From: a virus | IMG/VR virus record: IMGVR_UViG_3300042883_001883 | Span: 1 to 29,243 of that record | Length of the DNA: 29,243 nt | Reading direction: 5' to 3' (one strand) | Shown here: piece by piece, positions 15,799 through 24,290 of the stretch | Layout: each line of letters starts with the position of its first letter | Numbering within the stretch: position 1 is the first letter of the stretch | Translations under genes and position numbers: made by a program | Notes under the pieces: model-generated | Told to the model about the DNA's origin: nothing | Databases searched by the model: none | Seen by the model: only the letters and a program-made list of their open reading frames with translations

Positions 15799-16344
15799 AT
15801 GTACCCAACAGTAATCATAGAAAATTTAATAGAGGAAGATAAGCTTAATTTAATTCAGTCTTCTTTTTATGATTTAAATTTTCAATTAAATCCTTCTGCA
15901 AAACAAGAAACATATTCAACATTGCGATCTTATTCTGTAGATGAAAATTTTCCTTACTATAATTTTATAAAAAAAATAAATGAAAAAATAGAGAACCACA
16001 TTAAAGCTCATTATTCTAAAGAAGTTGAATCATATACTGGGCAGTCAATAGTCAGGTATGTTGAGAATCAGTTCATAGATATGCATAAAGACTGGGAACC
16101 CAAAGATAAATGGGTTATTTTAAATAATAAAAAAACAGTTCATTTAAGTTCTGTTTTTTATTTCAATGATAATTATTCTGGTGGAGATTTAGTTTTTTAT
16201 AATAATAATAAAGAAAAGTATTTTTTTATAAAACCTAAAAAAAATTGTGTTATATTATTCGACGCACTTCAAACTCACTCTACTGTTCCTATTATTTCTG
16301 GGGTAAAGTATTCTTACACAAATTTTTATACTTTAAAGGATTAA
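15799..16344 (+). CDS. 2-oxoglutarate/Fe(II) oxygenase, prolyl-hydroxylase type
   Basis: This compact 181-residue enzyme has ligands H96 and D98 (DMHKDWE), [16 protein letters not shown], distal H160 (QTHSTVPI) and K170 ten residues later for 2-oxoglutarate. The overall size and layout match the P4H-like subgroup at 4571-6529, though sequence identity looks lower. The strand after the core is unusually Asn-rich ([16 protein letters not shown]). Only 3 bases separate it from the methyltransferase and 2 bases from the next oxygenase, so these three are likely one translational unit. The substrate is unknown. Confidence 0.8.
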   Translation: MYPTVIIENLIEEDKLNLIQSSFYDLNFQLNPSAKQETYSTLRSYSVDENFPYYNFIKKINEKIENHIKAHYSKEVESYTGQSIVRYVENQFIDMHKDWEPKDKWVILNNKKTVHLSSVFYFNDNYSGGDLVFYNNNKEKYFFIKPKKNCVILFDALQTHSTVPIISGVKYSYTNFYTLKD

Positions 16345-16346
16345 AA

Positions 16347-17267
16347 ATGTTTAATTTAGATTTAAGTTACAAAGAGATATATCCATATATACATGTATAC
16401 AATAAGTTACTTCCAGACGCTGATAACTTAGCAAGAGTTATGCGTAATTCCGAATTGCATAACGCAAACGGAATAATAAGTGAATGGAAAGATTGGTTTA
16501 TATTTGGAAAATATTCCCACATAAATAGTTACGATTCTCTTGAAAGTTTCTATGAATCAAATTTTGATATTCATTTAAACGTTGAGGAAATGGGTTTAGT
16601 TGATAGAGTAAGTCAAGCAAATGTAGCAGCAATTACAAACTACATTACAAAATATAATATATCTCTTCCAGAAAATAGCTATATAGATAGCCCGAATTTT
16701 GCTAGGTACGACCAAGATGTTGATACTGGGGAGAGAAAAACAATGCAATTTCATACAGACTATGCTATTGGAGAATGGTATTGGCCTGGAGAAAAATTTT
16801 TATTGACATGTACAACTTACTTGAATGATGACTACGAAGGAGGGGAAATTGTATTTTCAGTAAAAGACGATTTAATTTTTTATAAACCTAAAGCAGGAGA
16901 TATTATAGTATTTCCATCCGGCTCTCCACTATTTCCTGGAAAAGAACCATATTTTCATGCTGTGAAGATTGTTAAAAACCATAGCAAACTATTAATAAGA
17001 AACTATTTACGTCATAGTGTAGGTCCAACACAAAAGTGGATAGATGGAGAAAAAGAATACGGAAAAGATAGATGGTATGAAATAGCTAAAAAAAGATCTG
17101 AAGATCATAATTCAATCGCTTTATTTTATGAAAATGAAGAATTTGTAAATTTAGAGAATATTGATAAAAGTAGAAAAATTAACAAATACTGCTCTGGATT
17201 AGTTACCACCCTTTATGGGATAGACGAGAAAGAGTACATAAAGAAGGATGGTGTTTCGTATGAGTAA
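16347..17267 (+). CDS. 2-oxoglutarate/Fe(II) oxygenase
   Basis: I start this gene at ATG 16347, behind AAAGGA and two bases after the previous stop; the longer frame from 16245 is inside the preceding gene. The 306-residue protein has ligands H136 and D138 (QFHTDYA), [26 protein letters not shown], distal H204 (YFHAVKIV) and K214. An extra loop, [10 protein letters not shown], precedes the distal histidine. Residues 20-110 form a helical N-terminal region with no known motif, and a 90-residue charged tail follows the core ([17 protein letters not shown]). It closes the oxygenase operon; the structural operon begins about 110 bases later. The substrate is unknown. Confidence 0.83.
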   Translation: MFNLDLSYKEIYPYIHVYNKLLPDADNLARVMRNSELHNANGIISEWKDWFIFGKYSHINSYDSLESFYESNFDIHLNVEEMGLVDRVSQANVAAITNYITKYNISLPENSYIDSPNFARYDQDVDTGERKTMQFHTDYAIGEWYWPGEKFLLTCTTYLNDDYEGGEIVFSVKDDLIFYKPKAGDIIVFPSGSPLFPGKEPYFHAVKIVKNHSKLLIRNYLRHSVGPTQKWIDGEKEYGKDRWYEIAKKRSEDHNSIALFYENEEFVNLENIDKSRKINKYCSGLVTTLYGIDEKEYIKKDGVSYE

Positions 17268-17307
17268 ATATTTTAAAAAACGTGTTAAACCAAATAAAAG
17301 TCATTAA
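17260..17307 (+). CDS. Possible 15-residue basic peptide
   Basis: ATG 17260 overlaps the last codons of the oxygenase gene and gives [15 protein letters not shown] before TAA. AAGGA lies about 13 bases upstream, which is a long spacing. Seven of 15 residues are Lys, Arg or His. It could be a real micropeptide or chance in an otherwise empty gap. Confidence 0.2.
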   Translation: MSKYFKKRVKPNKSH

Positions 17308-17344
17308 TAATAGGATCAGCAAAAAGAATTTTTTACTTTAAATC

Positions 17345-17355
17345 GTTACTATAAC
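17345..17355 (+). promoter_or_regulatory. -10-like element GTTACTATAAC before the structural genes
   Basis: This box lies 21 bases before the ATG at 17377, with AAGGGG as the ribosome site between. Its TTACTATA core matches those at 8026 and 21433. The gap from 17308 to here holds no other recognisable feature. Confidence 0.4.
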
Positions 17356-17376
17356 AACAGACAATAAGGGGTATAA

Positions 17377-17676
17377 ATGAGTCTTTTATATAATCAGTTT
17401 CTATCGTATGATGCCCCATCGATTACATATAGTGGCAATATAGGCGTTTCTCCTTCTAGTATTTTAAATCCTATTCAAATAGGCAATCCAAATATAACTT
17501 CTACTGCAATAAATAATCAATCTAACGTAACGACAATTGGTGTTATATCATATGACTTTGCTCCAAGCGGACAGATTACAGGAGTCATATCATATGACCT
17601 TGCTCCCATCGGACAAGTTGCAATGGAAGTAACATCTTCCCCCGGAACAGCTATCTTGACTTTGCAACAGATTTAA
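17377..17676 (+). CDS. Small repeat-containing protein, probably virion-associated
   Basis: This 99-residue protein, led by AAGGGG, is low in charge and rich in Ser, Ile, Gly and Asn. A 14-residue direct repeat is visible (GVISYDFAPSGQIT, then GVISYDLAPIGQVA), separated by no spacer, and matched at DNA level around 17540 and 17582. The uncharged beta-type composition suits a head decoration or neck-associated protein. It begins the structural gene block and is followed after 60 bases by the connector-like gene. I know of no family match, so the role is inferred from position. Confidence 0.5.
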   Translation: MSLLYNQFLSYDAPSITYSGNIGVSPSSILNPIQIGNPNITSTAINNQSNVTTIGVISYDFAPSGQITGVISYDLAPIGQVAMEVTSSPGTAILTLQQI

Positions 17677-17735
17677 CTATATATAAGATATTATTGCGCT
17701 ACTATTCTATCTAAAGCTTTATTTTTGGAGATTAT

Positions 17736-18686
17736 ATGACTGCTGGAAATGTTCTAGTAAACGACACTGTAAGAATTAGGGTTAGATTTATAGATGTAGA
17801 TCCAGCTACTGGTGATGAAATTGAAATTTCTCCAACTTTAGTTACGGTTAATATATTTGACTCTGAAGATGTGGTAGTAGAAACTGGACAGGCTCAAGCA
17901 GTAAGTGGATCTACCTCTTCATACTACTATGACTTTACAGCTACAATAGCGGGTGAATATAAAATAACTTTTGTTGGAACATTTGCAAATTCAACTTTTG
18001 TAAATGTAAATCAAAACCTATATGTTAGTAGTCAAACAGCAGAATACAGGCCAACAATAACTCTGTCAGCAGATGAGATTATAGCATTTGGAGCAGATAT
18101 ATTCCCACTTTACATAGATCCAGAAATGATTCAAAGTACATTCCCAGACGCAACAAAGCTTGAAATAGCAGAACTAATACATAATTTTTCTCAAGAAATA
18201 AATAGTATTTTTAGGATAAACTCTACAACAGCAGATCCAGTTGCTGTAATGGAAAGCTATGGCGTATCTCCTTATGGTGTAACAGAATACATTAAAGCTT
18301 CCACATGCTGTGAGCTTACTAGAGTGTATGGTTTTGGTGGAGACGATGAATTGAGTATACAATTGGCTGATTTGCAAATTACAAATAGAAATACTCCAAG
18401 AAGTAATATAACAAGATCTAACGCTACAACCTGGTGTCAAATAGCAGCTGCTTTAAGAAAAGAGCTTTTATCAAAGAGAGTCGGAATGAGAGGCGTACAG
18501 CCAAAGGGAACTCCTAGAAGAGTGACTACTCCATCTGGAGCATCATTAGACCTCCAAACTGGAGCACTTATATATATTAATGATACGAACGTATATGGCC
18601 CAAGGGACCTGTTCAGACAAGGCACAAGCGCCCAATCTGGCGTAGACGACCCCATGCCAAGCAGGGGTATAAAGAGATATGATTAA
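17736..18686 (+). CDS. Head-tail connector-like protein with N-terminal beta domain
   Basis: This 316-residue protein has two parts. Residues 1-105 look like an immunoglobulin-like beta domain (VNDTVRIRVRFIDVDPATGD, then GEYKITFVGTF). Residues 120-225 are helical (DATKLEIAELIHNFSQEINS and ASTCCELTRVYGFGGDDELS), resembling the bundle of head-tail connector or adaptor proteins that sit below the portal. The C-terminal 90 residues are Arg/Gly/Pro-rich, with no helix apparent. Position directly ahead of a neck-like gene and a sheath gene supports this role. The assignment is by layout, not by a strict motif. The stop lies inside the next gene (8-nt overlap). Confidence 0.5.
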   Translation: MTAGNVLVNDTVRIRVRFIDVDPATGDEIEISPTLVTVNIFDSEDVVVETGQAQAVSGSTSSYYYDFTATIAGEYKITFVGTFANSTFVNVNQNLYVSSQTAEYRPTITLSADEIIAFGADIFPLYIDPEMIQSTFPDATKLEIAELIHNFSQEINSIFRINSTTADPVAVMESYGVSPYGVTEYIKASTCCELTRVYGFGGDDELSIQLADLQITNRNTPRSNITRSNATTWCQIAAALRKELLSKRVGMRGVQPKGTPRRVTTPSGASLDLQTGALIYINDTNVYGPRDLFRQGTSAQSGVDDPMPSRGIKRYD

Positions 18687-19059
18687 TGCTAAAAATATTA
18701 TTAAAAAGATATTAAGAGAATGGGGTCATGATATACTTTATCAAAGAAGAATATCTGACGATTTTACATACTCATCTGTAATGGAAAGAATAACTACAAG
18801 AAGTCAGTTAGCTAAGTCATCTAGAATTTCATCAACCTTAGAAGAAGAAACAGAAGGTTATTTTGTTAATTCTGATTTAGTATATTATTTTGAATCTTCA
18901 GTAAATCCTCAATCTGGGGATAGAATATATGAAGAATCTTTTAAAAATTTAGATGAAACAATAATTTATAAAATAGACGATTCGTACGGTGTTAGAGGAC
19001 GTTTTGGTGAAATAAATTACTGGATAGTTGGAGCAACAAAGGAAACGCCAGCAGGATAA
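18679..19059 (+). CDS. Neck or head-closure-like protein
   Basis: This 126-residue protein begins MINAKNIIKKILREWGHDIL and has YQRRISDDFTYSSVMERITT, then a beta-rich second half with SVNPQSGDRIYEE and GRFGEINYWIVGATKE. That order, a short helix followed by a small barrel ending in a strand with a Trp, is typical of head-closure or stopper proteins between connector and tail terminator. It overlaps the connector gene by 8 bases and ends one base before the sheath-like gene. No sequence match is recalled with certainty. Confidence 0.45.
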   Translation: MINAKNIIKKILREWGHDILYQRRISDDFTYSSVMERITTRSQLAKSSRISSTLEEETEGYFVNSDLVYYFESSVNPQSGDRIYEESFKNLDETIIYKIDDSYGVRGRFGEINYWIVGATKETPAG

Positions 19060-19060
19060 T

Positions 19061-20669
19061 ATGTTACTAGTAAGTCCAGGAACAGTAGTAGAGGTTCCAT
19101 TTGTATACAGATCTGGGTACACATATGTCGATCCTGATATCAGTATAACATTATTATTTAAAAGACGGTTTTAATACAGCAGGACCGGTTATATCTGGTC
19201 CATATGTTTGGACTCCAGACTCAGGCAACTGGGCTGCGTATAGCGGTTATGCTGTAGGTTTTGAAGATAAAGACATAACTACGGTTGGTTTAAAAAGAGA
19301 ATCTGAAGGTTCTTTTATAGTTAAACTAAAAATTCCAGAAAACCTTTTTGATGGAATATATACAATTCAAATAAACGCTGTAGTAGATGGACTATCTGTA
19401 TCAAAAGAAATAAACGTTCAATCATCTAATGGATATCAGTCATACGAAAATTCTTTTGATTTAGGTTCAAAGTCTATAAAAATAGGTAATAGATCTTTGT
19501 ATGAAAATATTGGAGATTCAACAACTCAAAATATATTATTGATAGGTCATACAGATGCTATAGAGCCCTATGGAATAGTCAAATTAAAATCTATTCAAGA
19601 TGGAATAAGTATATTAAGAGGTGACACAAAGTCTCCACTACTTAGAGGCATGTTTGATGCTTATGCGTGTGGCGCTAGAGATATATACATAATGTCGTGT
19701 GGATACATGAGCGAATACATAGAAGAAGTAAGCGATAGAAATATAGAAATATTTTCTGATGACAGCTCAACGCCAAACCAATATTCTTTTTATGATTTAT
19801 ACCATTTAAGATTAAATGAATGCTACCAGCTGTTGAGAGATTATGAATTTTTAAATATAATAGTTCCATTAGAGACTTCAATAATAAATACTGGACTTAA
19901 TAATTTTGTTGAGCAACTTGCAACACATTGTGAATTTATGCAAACAGAAACAGGCGAAGTACAATTTGGAATAATAGGTTCTAGAAATAATGGACTATCG
20001 GTATCAGATATTGATCTATTGGAAGAAAAAGATTTTAACTTAAATGTACTAGTAGACCCTAATGGATACATTATCTCCGATAAAGGTAGACATGTAATTT
20101 TAATTTACGGGGAAATAATTTTAAGCCACAAACAACTACAGGTAAGTTATTCCAGCTCACCTGCTGCAGCAGTAGCTGGAATGATATCATCTACTATGAT
20201 TGACAGAGGGCTAACTAAAGCAAGAATACCAGCAGCTTTTTCAATCTATGGAGTAGACCTAAATGCTGCGCAAGTAAAAAGGCTTCAAGACATAGGAATT
20301 AATACTATAGTTAGAGGTCAAAGATCTAGAAGAGCAGCAATTTTTGACGTATCTTTAAGTAGTGATTATACTCAATCAATTAGTGAATCCTACAAGGATT
20401 GCAGTAATATTAGGCTGGTATCTTTAGTGATTAGAGAAATTCAATCTTTGGGAAATCTTGCCGTTGGTAAATTTGGATATGAAAAAATCATATCGTATGT
20501 ACAAGAATTTTTATCGGCACTACAAAGTTCTAGAGTAATAGTTGACTATTCCATGGATGCTTCTGCAGATAGATACAACAAAGGAACAATCTATTTTAAT
20601 ATATCGATTACTTCTTCTAGAACTTTAAGGCAAATTTCTTTTAATGTTTCCACAGGTAAGGGAGCGTAA
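19061..20669 (+). CDS. Sheath-like tail protein read through a +1 frameshift
   Basis: ATG 19061 opens a frame of 35 codons, then CGG at 19166 and TAA at 19172. The +1 frame is open from 19149 to 20669, and its first possible start (TTG 19497) would discard 110 codons that look like protein. One gene with a +1 shift gives about 535 residues. The first 140 residues are a beta-rich domain. The rest resembles contractile tail sheath: AVAGMISSTMIDRGLTKARI, SNIRLVSLVIREIQSLG and ALQSSRVIVDYSMDASADRY, then a closing strand ending in GKGA. It would form or start the contractile outer tail, or act as a baseplate-proximal sheath variant. It is upstream of a second sheath-like gene. An assembly error at 19166 is the alternative. 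Confidence 0.65.
19166..19168 (+). other. CGG codon, candidate +1 frameshift site 2
   Basis: Zero frame reads TTT AAA AGA CGG TTT TAA. Dropping the C gives AGA GGT TTT AAT, then 500 residues. Frames can be joined only between 19149 and 19171. A TTTAAAA run precedes it, so slippage at TTT or AAA is an alternative to a shift at CGG. Confidence 0.6.
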
Positions 20670-21406
20670 TGACACAAAATGTTATAGGATTTCCATCCGC
20701 AAATAGAAACGATGTTAATTTTGATAGAGTATTTGGAGAACCACTTCAAGCAAGTGGAAATCTAAATTATTTAGAATTTGTTGCAGTAGTTAAAGCTTTG
20801 TGGGAAAACGCTTATCCAGATATCAAGATAAAACCAACACAGAGTGGTACATACGCTGACTATCCGGTAATAGTATATGGTTTAGAGTTAAGAAAATCTC
20901 ACACTAGCGAACCAAAGCCAAGAACTAGAACAACCCAAACTAATAAAAATGTAGTTGTTTTCGGCCAAAGATTTCAAAATATAGTTAGCTTTACCGTCAT
21001 CACTGAGGCAAGTGCAGGAGCAAAACAGGGTTCTGCAGCTAGATATTCTGGTCCAGAAGTAGCTGATAATATTATAGAAATATTTGAAGATTTCATGTTA
21101 GAACACACTCCTGTCTTTAAAAGGCTAGGCGCTTCAGAATTCGTATATTCAAGAAGGCTTTCAGATTCAGAAGAAAATAGAGACAGTACAGACATCTGCA
21201 AAAGAACTGTTACCTATATGTTGACTACTGAAAAACTATTTGCTCAAAATGTTGACCATATTGAAAGTATAGTTTTGGACGTTAGAAGGTATATGTCTTA
21301 TGAGAAATCTATATGGGATGAAGCGCAAAGGGGTGCTACTCCAAACTTCTCTGGAACAGAATTAAGAATAGTTGACTTATATGGAAATTCTACTCCCAAT
21401 ACTTAA
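20669..21406 (+). CDS. Putative tail terminator or tail completion protein
   Basis: This 245-residue protein begins with an ATG inside the previous stop (TAATG), so it is translated together with the first sheath-like gene. GNLNYLEFVAVVKALWENAY, then YPVIVYGLELRKS, are followed by a beta strand region (FGQRFQNIVSFTVITEASAG) and a helix (GPEVADNIIEIFEDFMLEH). The alpha/beta order and position between neck and second sheath match tail terminator proteins of myoviruses, which cap the tail and bind the head. A basic loop, SEPKPRTRTTQTNKN, could contact DNA or a neighbour. Assignment is by position and general fold. Confidence 0.45.
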   Translation: MTQNVIGFPSANRNDVNFDRVFGEPLQASGNLNYLEFVAVVKALWENAYPDIKIKPTQSGTYADYPVIVYGLELRKSHTSEPKPRTRTTQTNKNVVVFGQRFQNIVSFTVITEASAGAKQGSAARYSGPEVADNIIEIFEDFMLEHTPVFKRLGASEFVYSRRLSDSEENRDSTDICKRTVTYMLTTEKLFAQNVDHIESIVLDVRRYMSYEKSIWDEAQRGATPNFSGTELRIVDLYGNSTPNT

Positions 21407-21431
21407 TCTAGTTTGTTTTTACATCTTGCCC

Positions 21432-21442
21432 ATTACTATATT
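21432..21442 (+). promoter_or_regulatory. -10-like element ATTACTATATT before the second sheath gene
   Basis: It lies in the 83-nt gap ahead of 21490, where a strong GGAGG ribosome site also occurs. The TTACTATA core is shared with 8026 and 17346. A separate promoter for this gene fits the high need for a sheath protein. Confidence 0.4.
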
Positions 21443-21489
21443 GTCTGAAGTAAAATATTAATCTGCCGCAATCGGAGGTCTAAAGTCTA

Positions 21490-22758
21490 ATGGCTCTACC
21501 AGGTGTAAAAACAGTAATTAAAGATCGCTTTTATAGCATCGCAAGACAGGATATTCCTGTCGGACCAAAAATTTGCCTTATCGCTCGCAGGTCTACTGCT
21601 GACAATACTGGTAATGTAAAGAATTTAGACGTTGTTCAAGCAACTACAGAGCAAGACGTCATAACTGCATTTGGAGAAAATTCAGATGCACATAAAGGCT
21701 ATTTTGAGCTTGTAGCAGGAGGCGCTGAAAGAATTTTTATCGTCCCACTTCCTAGCGATACAGTGTGGAACTACAGCACAGGTGCAGTAACAAGTTCAAG
21801 CTTTGGAGGAAGTGTTTTTGACGCTTGCTTCGAAGCAGCAGAAGCAGTACAGCCAGACATCATTATCCCTTGGGGTAGAGGCGCTAAGAATACAGACTTT
21901 GACTACAGCGCAGGTGCTTCACCAGACTGGCCAGGAAATGTTTATGGCTTTGTAGCAGACAATGTTGCAAGCTCAAACAGCTTCGTTGTCAAAGTGGGCG
22001 AAAAGGTAAAAGCAATTTCAGAAAATTCATTTCCATGCTTTGCAGTTATGGGAGTAAAGCCATACGTAGATGGCTCTTCACAAATCATGACACCAGGAGA
22101 AGTATCAACTCATGTTGGTTCCGCAGGATTGTCTGCACTTATATCGAGAGATGATTCAGGATTCCTTGCAGGTGCAGCTAATGATGGCTACAGCAAGTAT
22201 GTCTCAGTTATAATTGCAGAAGTTAAGCCAGTAAATTATCCAATTGAATGGGGTTTCGCTAATGGAGCAACTACATTTGCAGCTGCAATCAGTAGAATGG
22301 CGTCTTTTAGTTCACCAGTTAATAAGATAGCTTATAACATTGCATCTATTAGATACAACCCAACTAGAACTCAGCAACTCATATTGTCAGATAAAGGCCT
22401 TAACTTTATTGCTCTTAACTTCAATAAAGTACCGACTTTTATTGAAGGCAATACATTTGCTCCATCTGGATCGGATTATACAAGAATCTCTACATTTAGA
22501 ATTATATCAGAAGCGTCTACTCTGGTCAGACTGGTATGTCAAAAGTTTGTTGGTGAAGCATCAACGCTTCAAACTAGAAACTCTATGGAGACGGCGATTA
22601 CTTCTGCGTTAAGAGGGATGCAACAATTGGGTGCCTTGCTGGATAGTGACTTTATTGTAAGTTACTCTCCAGCAGAAAATAAGGCGTTTATTGATCTTGT
22701 ATTAACACCAGCATTTGAACTCAAGAACATTGAAGTTCAAGTATCTATAAGCATATAA
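21490..22758 (+). CDS. Contractile tail sheath protein
   Basis: This 422-residue protein has a GGAGG site and its own upstream promoter-like box. The N-terminus (MALPGVKTVIKDRF, then VGPKICLIARRST) matches the opening strand of tail sheaths, which links neighbours in the outer tube. AFGENSDAHKGYFELVAGGA, followed by RIFIVPL, is a typical sheath core. The C-terminal STFRIISEASTLVRLVCQKF and IDLVLTPAFELKNIEVQVSI match the domain that forms the inner sheath surface. Length fits a small sheath. It is partly related to the larger protein encoded at 19061, so the tail may have two sheath-type proteins. It is followed after 28 bases by the tube-like genes. Confidence 0.75.
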   Translation: MALPGVKTVIKDRFYSIARQDIPVGPKICLIARRSTADNTGNVKNLDVVQATTEQDVITAFGENSDAHKGYFELVAGGAERIFIVPLPSDTVWNYSTGAVTSSSFGGSVFDACFEAAEAVQPDIIIPWGRGAKNTDFDYSAGASPDWPGNVYGFVADNVASSNSFVVKVGEKVKAISENSFPCFAVMGVKPYVDGSSQIMTPGEVSTHVGSAGLSALISRDDSGFLAGAANDGYSKYVSVIIAEVKPVNYPIEWGFANGATTFAAAISRMASFSSPVNKIAYNIASIRYNPTRTQQLILSDKGLNFIALNFNKVPTFIEGNTFAPSGSDYTRISTFRIISEASTLVRLVCQKFVGEASTLQTRNSMETAITSALRGMQQLGALLDSDFIVSYSPAENKAFIDLVLTPAFELKNIEVQVSISI

Positions 22759-22786
22759 AAAAAATACCGATTTGGAGGGTATATAA

Positions 22787-23500
22787 ATGGCAGAATATGA
22801 AGGCTCAGTTAATAAGTATCTCAATACTTATACTACATTTTCCGGAGCAGATATCGTAGCTACTTTTGGTGGCATTGAAATCGGAGCTCTATCTGGAATC
22901 ACTTTCTCAGTTACTAGAGAAAAAGCACCTATCTACACAATGGGTTCACCAAACCCACGTTCCTTTTCAAGAGGAAAAAGAGGCATTGCAGGATCATTAA
23001 TCTTTACAGTTTTTGATCGTCCAGCTCTTTACAACATGCTTGACGCAAATGCCTCGAGCAATGAACCTATGAAGTTCTTTACCAGAAAGAGTAATACTCT
23101 TCCAGGTACCGTAGGGCACAAGAGAGGTATAGCAGAATTTGACAAGCAACAACTTGATGTAGTTAGCCAAGTGCCTTTTTATGCAGACCAAATTCCCCCA
23201 TTTGATATTACAATTACTTTTGCTAACGAATACGGCCAAGGTGCAGTAAGATCAATTTTTGGAGTTGAACTTTTGAATGAAGGCTCTGGAGCTTCTATGG
23301 ACGACATTGTCATTGAAGAAACGATGACTTATGTAGCCCGTGAAATCGGACCTATGTATAAAATTTCTGTTGACAAATCACTATTGAACAACGACCCAGA
23401 GGCGCAAGCCACCGAATTAACTCTTAGAAATCTCATTAACACAGGCGCAGTTGATCCTAGCGTTGGCAGGAATACTTCTTCGATAATTAGACCTGGTTAG
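22787..23500 (+). CDS. Tail tube-like protein 1
   Basis: This 237-residue protein starts behind GGAGGG. ITFSVTREKAPIYTMGSPNP, then SRGKRGIAGSLIFTVFDRPA, is a pattern I associate with tail tube proteins of myoviruses outside the T4 group, which form the inner tube that passes DNA. IPPFDITITFANEYGQG follows, and DIVIEETMTYVAREIGPM closes the barrel. It is the first of three related proteins (22787, 23578 and 24291). Its position after the sheath and the strong ribosome site suggest that it is the main tube. A strong terminator hairpin follows its stop. Confidence 0.7.
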   Translation: MAEYEGSVNKYLNTYTTFSGADIVATFGGIEIGALSGITFSVTREKAPIYTMGSPNPRSFSRGKRGIAGSLIFTVFDRPALYNMLDANASSNEPMKFFTRKSNTLPGTVGHKRGIAEFDKQQLDVVSQVPFYADQIPPFDITITFANEYGQGAVRSIFGVELLNEGSGASMDDIVIEETMTYVAREIGPMYKISVDKSLLNNDPEAQATELTLRNLINTGAVDPSVGRNTSSIIRPG

Positions 23501-23522
23501 TATTTGTAAAATATAATTAAAG

Positions 23523-23564
23523 ATATGGGGACTGGATTAAACTCTGGTCCCCATATTTATTTGT
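23523..23564 (+). terminator. Intrinsic terminator after the first tube gene
   Basis: A 14-bp stem (23523-23536 with 23543-23556, including two G-T wobbles) closes a six-base loop TTAAAC, with the stable core ATATGGGGAC paired to GTCCCCATAT. A T-rich stretch (TTATTTGT) follows. It lies between stop 23500 and the ATG at 23578. Partial termination would reduce downstream expression relative to the sheath and first tube gene. Confidence 0.75.
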
Positions 23565-23577
23565 AAAGGAATAATCG

Positions 23578-24279
23578 ATGGCAATTGGCCCCGTGTATGA
23601 TCGACATCCAGTAAGTAAACATAGACGAGAGCAGAATCTTCCAGATCCTTTTTCTAATATGTCTTTTTCTGGAACTGATATATCAGCAGCAATGTTGATT
23701 CCAGCTATAAACAGAGAGACTGGCAACGCAGAAGGTACTGATATTCTAGAGCTTGGCGAGCTGCAAACAATATCATATTCAATGCATAGAGAGAACTCTC
23801 CAGTAAGGACTATAGGACATGTTAACCCAAGGGGATTCGTAAAAGGCAGTAGAACTATAGCTGGTTCTTTAATCTTTACAGTATTCAACGAGTATGCTTT
23901 CTATAGAATTAAAGAGTTTCGCCAAATTATGTCTGAAACAGGACTTTTTTTTGCCCCACTAGCAGACATGCTTCCTCCATTTGATGTAATATTATCATTC
24001 TTCAACGAATATGGTTTAGCAGCTAAAATGAAGATATATGGCATTACTATAGTGGATGAAGGACAGACTATGTCTGTTGATGACCTTATTACAGAACAAA
24101 CATACACGTACATGGCTAGAGGTATTCAGCCAATGATGAGCGTTGAAGATGATCCACTTCTTTTGCCAACTGATCAAAGAGAAGCTCATGAAAGAAGACA
24201 AGAAAATTTCTTTGGGAACAATAGTGGATTGTATACTAAATTAATTGATAGAATTATTCCACCAACTGGATTTCAATAA
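23578..24279 (+). CDS. Tail tube-like protein 2
   Basis: This 233-residue paralogue of the first tube protein has an AAAGGA site. The shared core is ISYSMHRENSPVRTIGHVNP, KGSRTIAGSLIFTVFNEYAF, LPPFDVILSFFNEYGLA and DLITEQTYTYMARGIQPM. It differs in a 45-residue N-terminal extension (SKHRREQNLPDPFSN) and a charged tail (REAHERRQENFFG). The extensions suggest a special position, such as the tube start at the baseplate. Expression is probably below the first tube, given the terminator upstream. No separate promoter is visible in the 20 bases after the terminator. Confidence 0.65.
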   Translation: MAIGPVYDRHPVSKHRREQNLPDPFSNMSFSGTDISAAMLIPAINRETGNAEGTDILELGELQTISYSMHRENSPVRTIGHVNPRGFVKGSRTIAGSLIFTVFNEYAFYRIKEFRQIMSETGLFFAPLADMLPPFDVILSFFNEYGLAAKMKIYGITIVDEGQTMSVDDLITEQTYTYMARGIQPMMSVEDDPLLLPTDQREAHERRQENFFGNNSGLYTKLIDRIIPPTGFQ

Positions 24280-24290
24280 AGGATTTTTAA

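Noticed and set aside
22340-22612. Plus-strand 90-codon frame inside the sheath gene
   Set aside because: It lies wholly within the well-supported sheath frame and has no ribosome site or motif.
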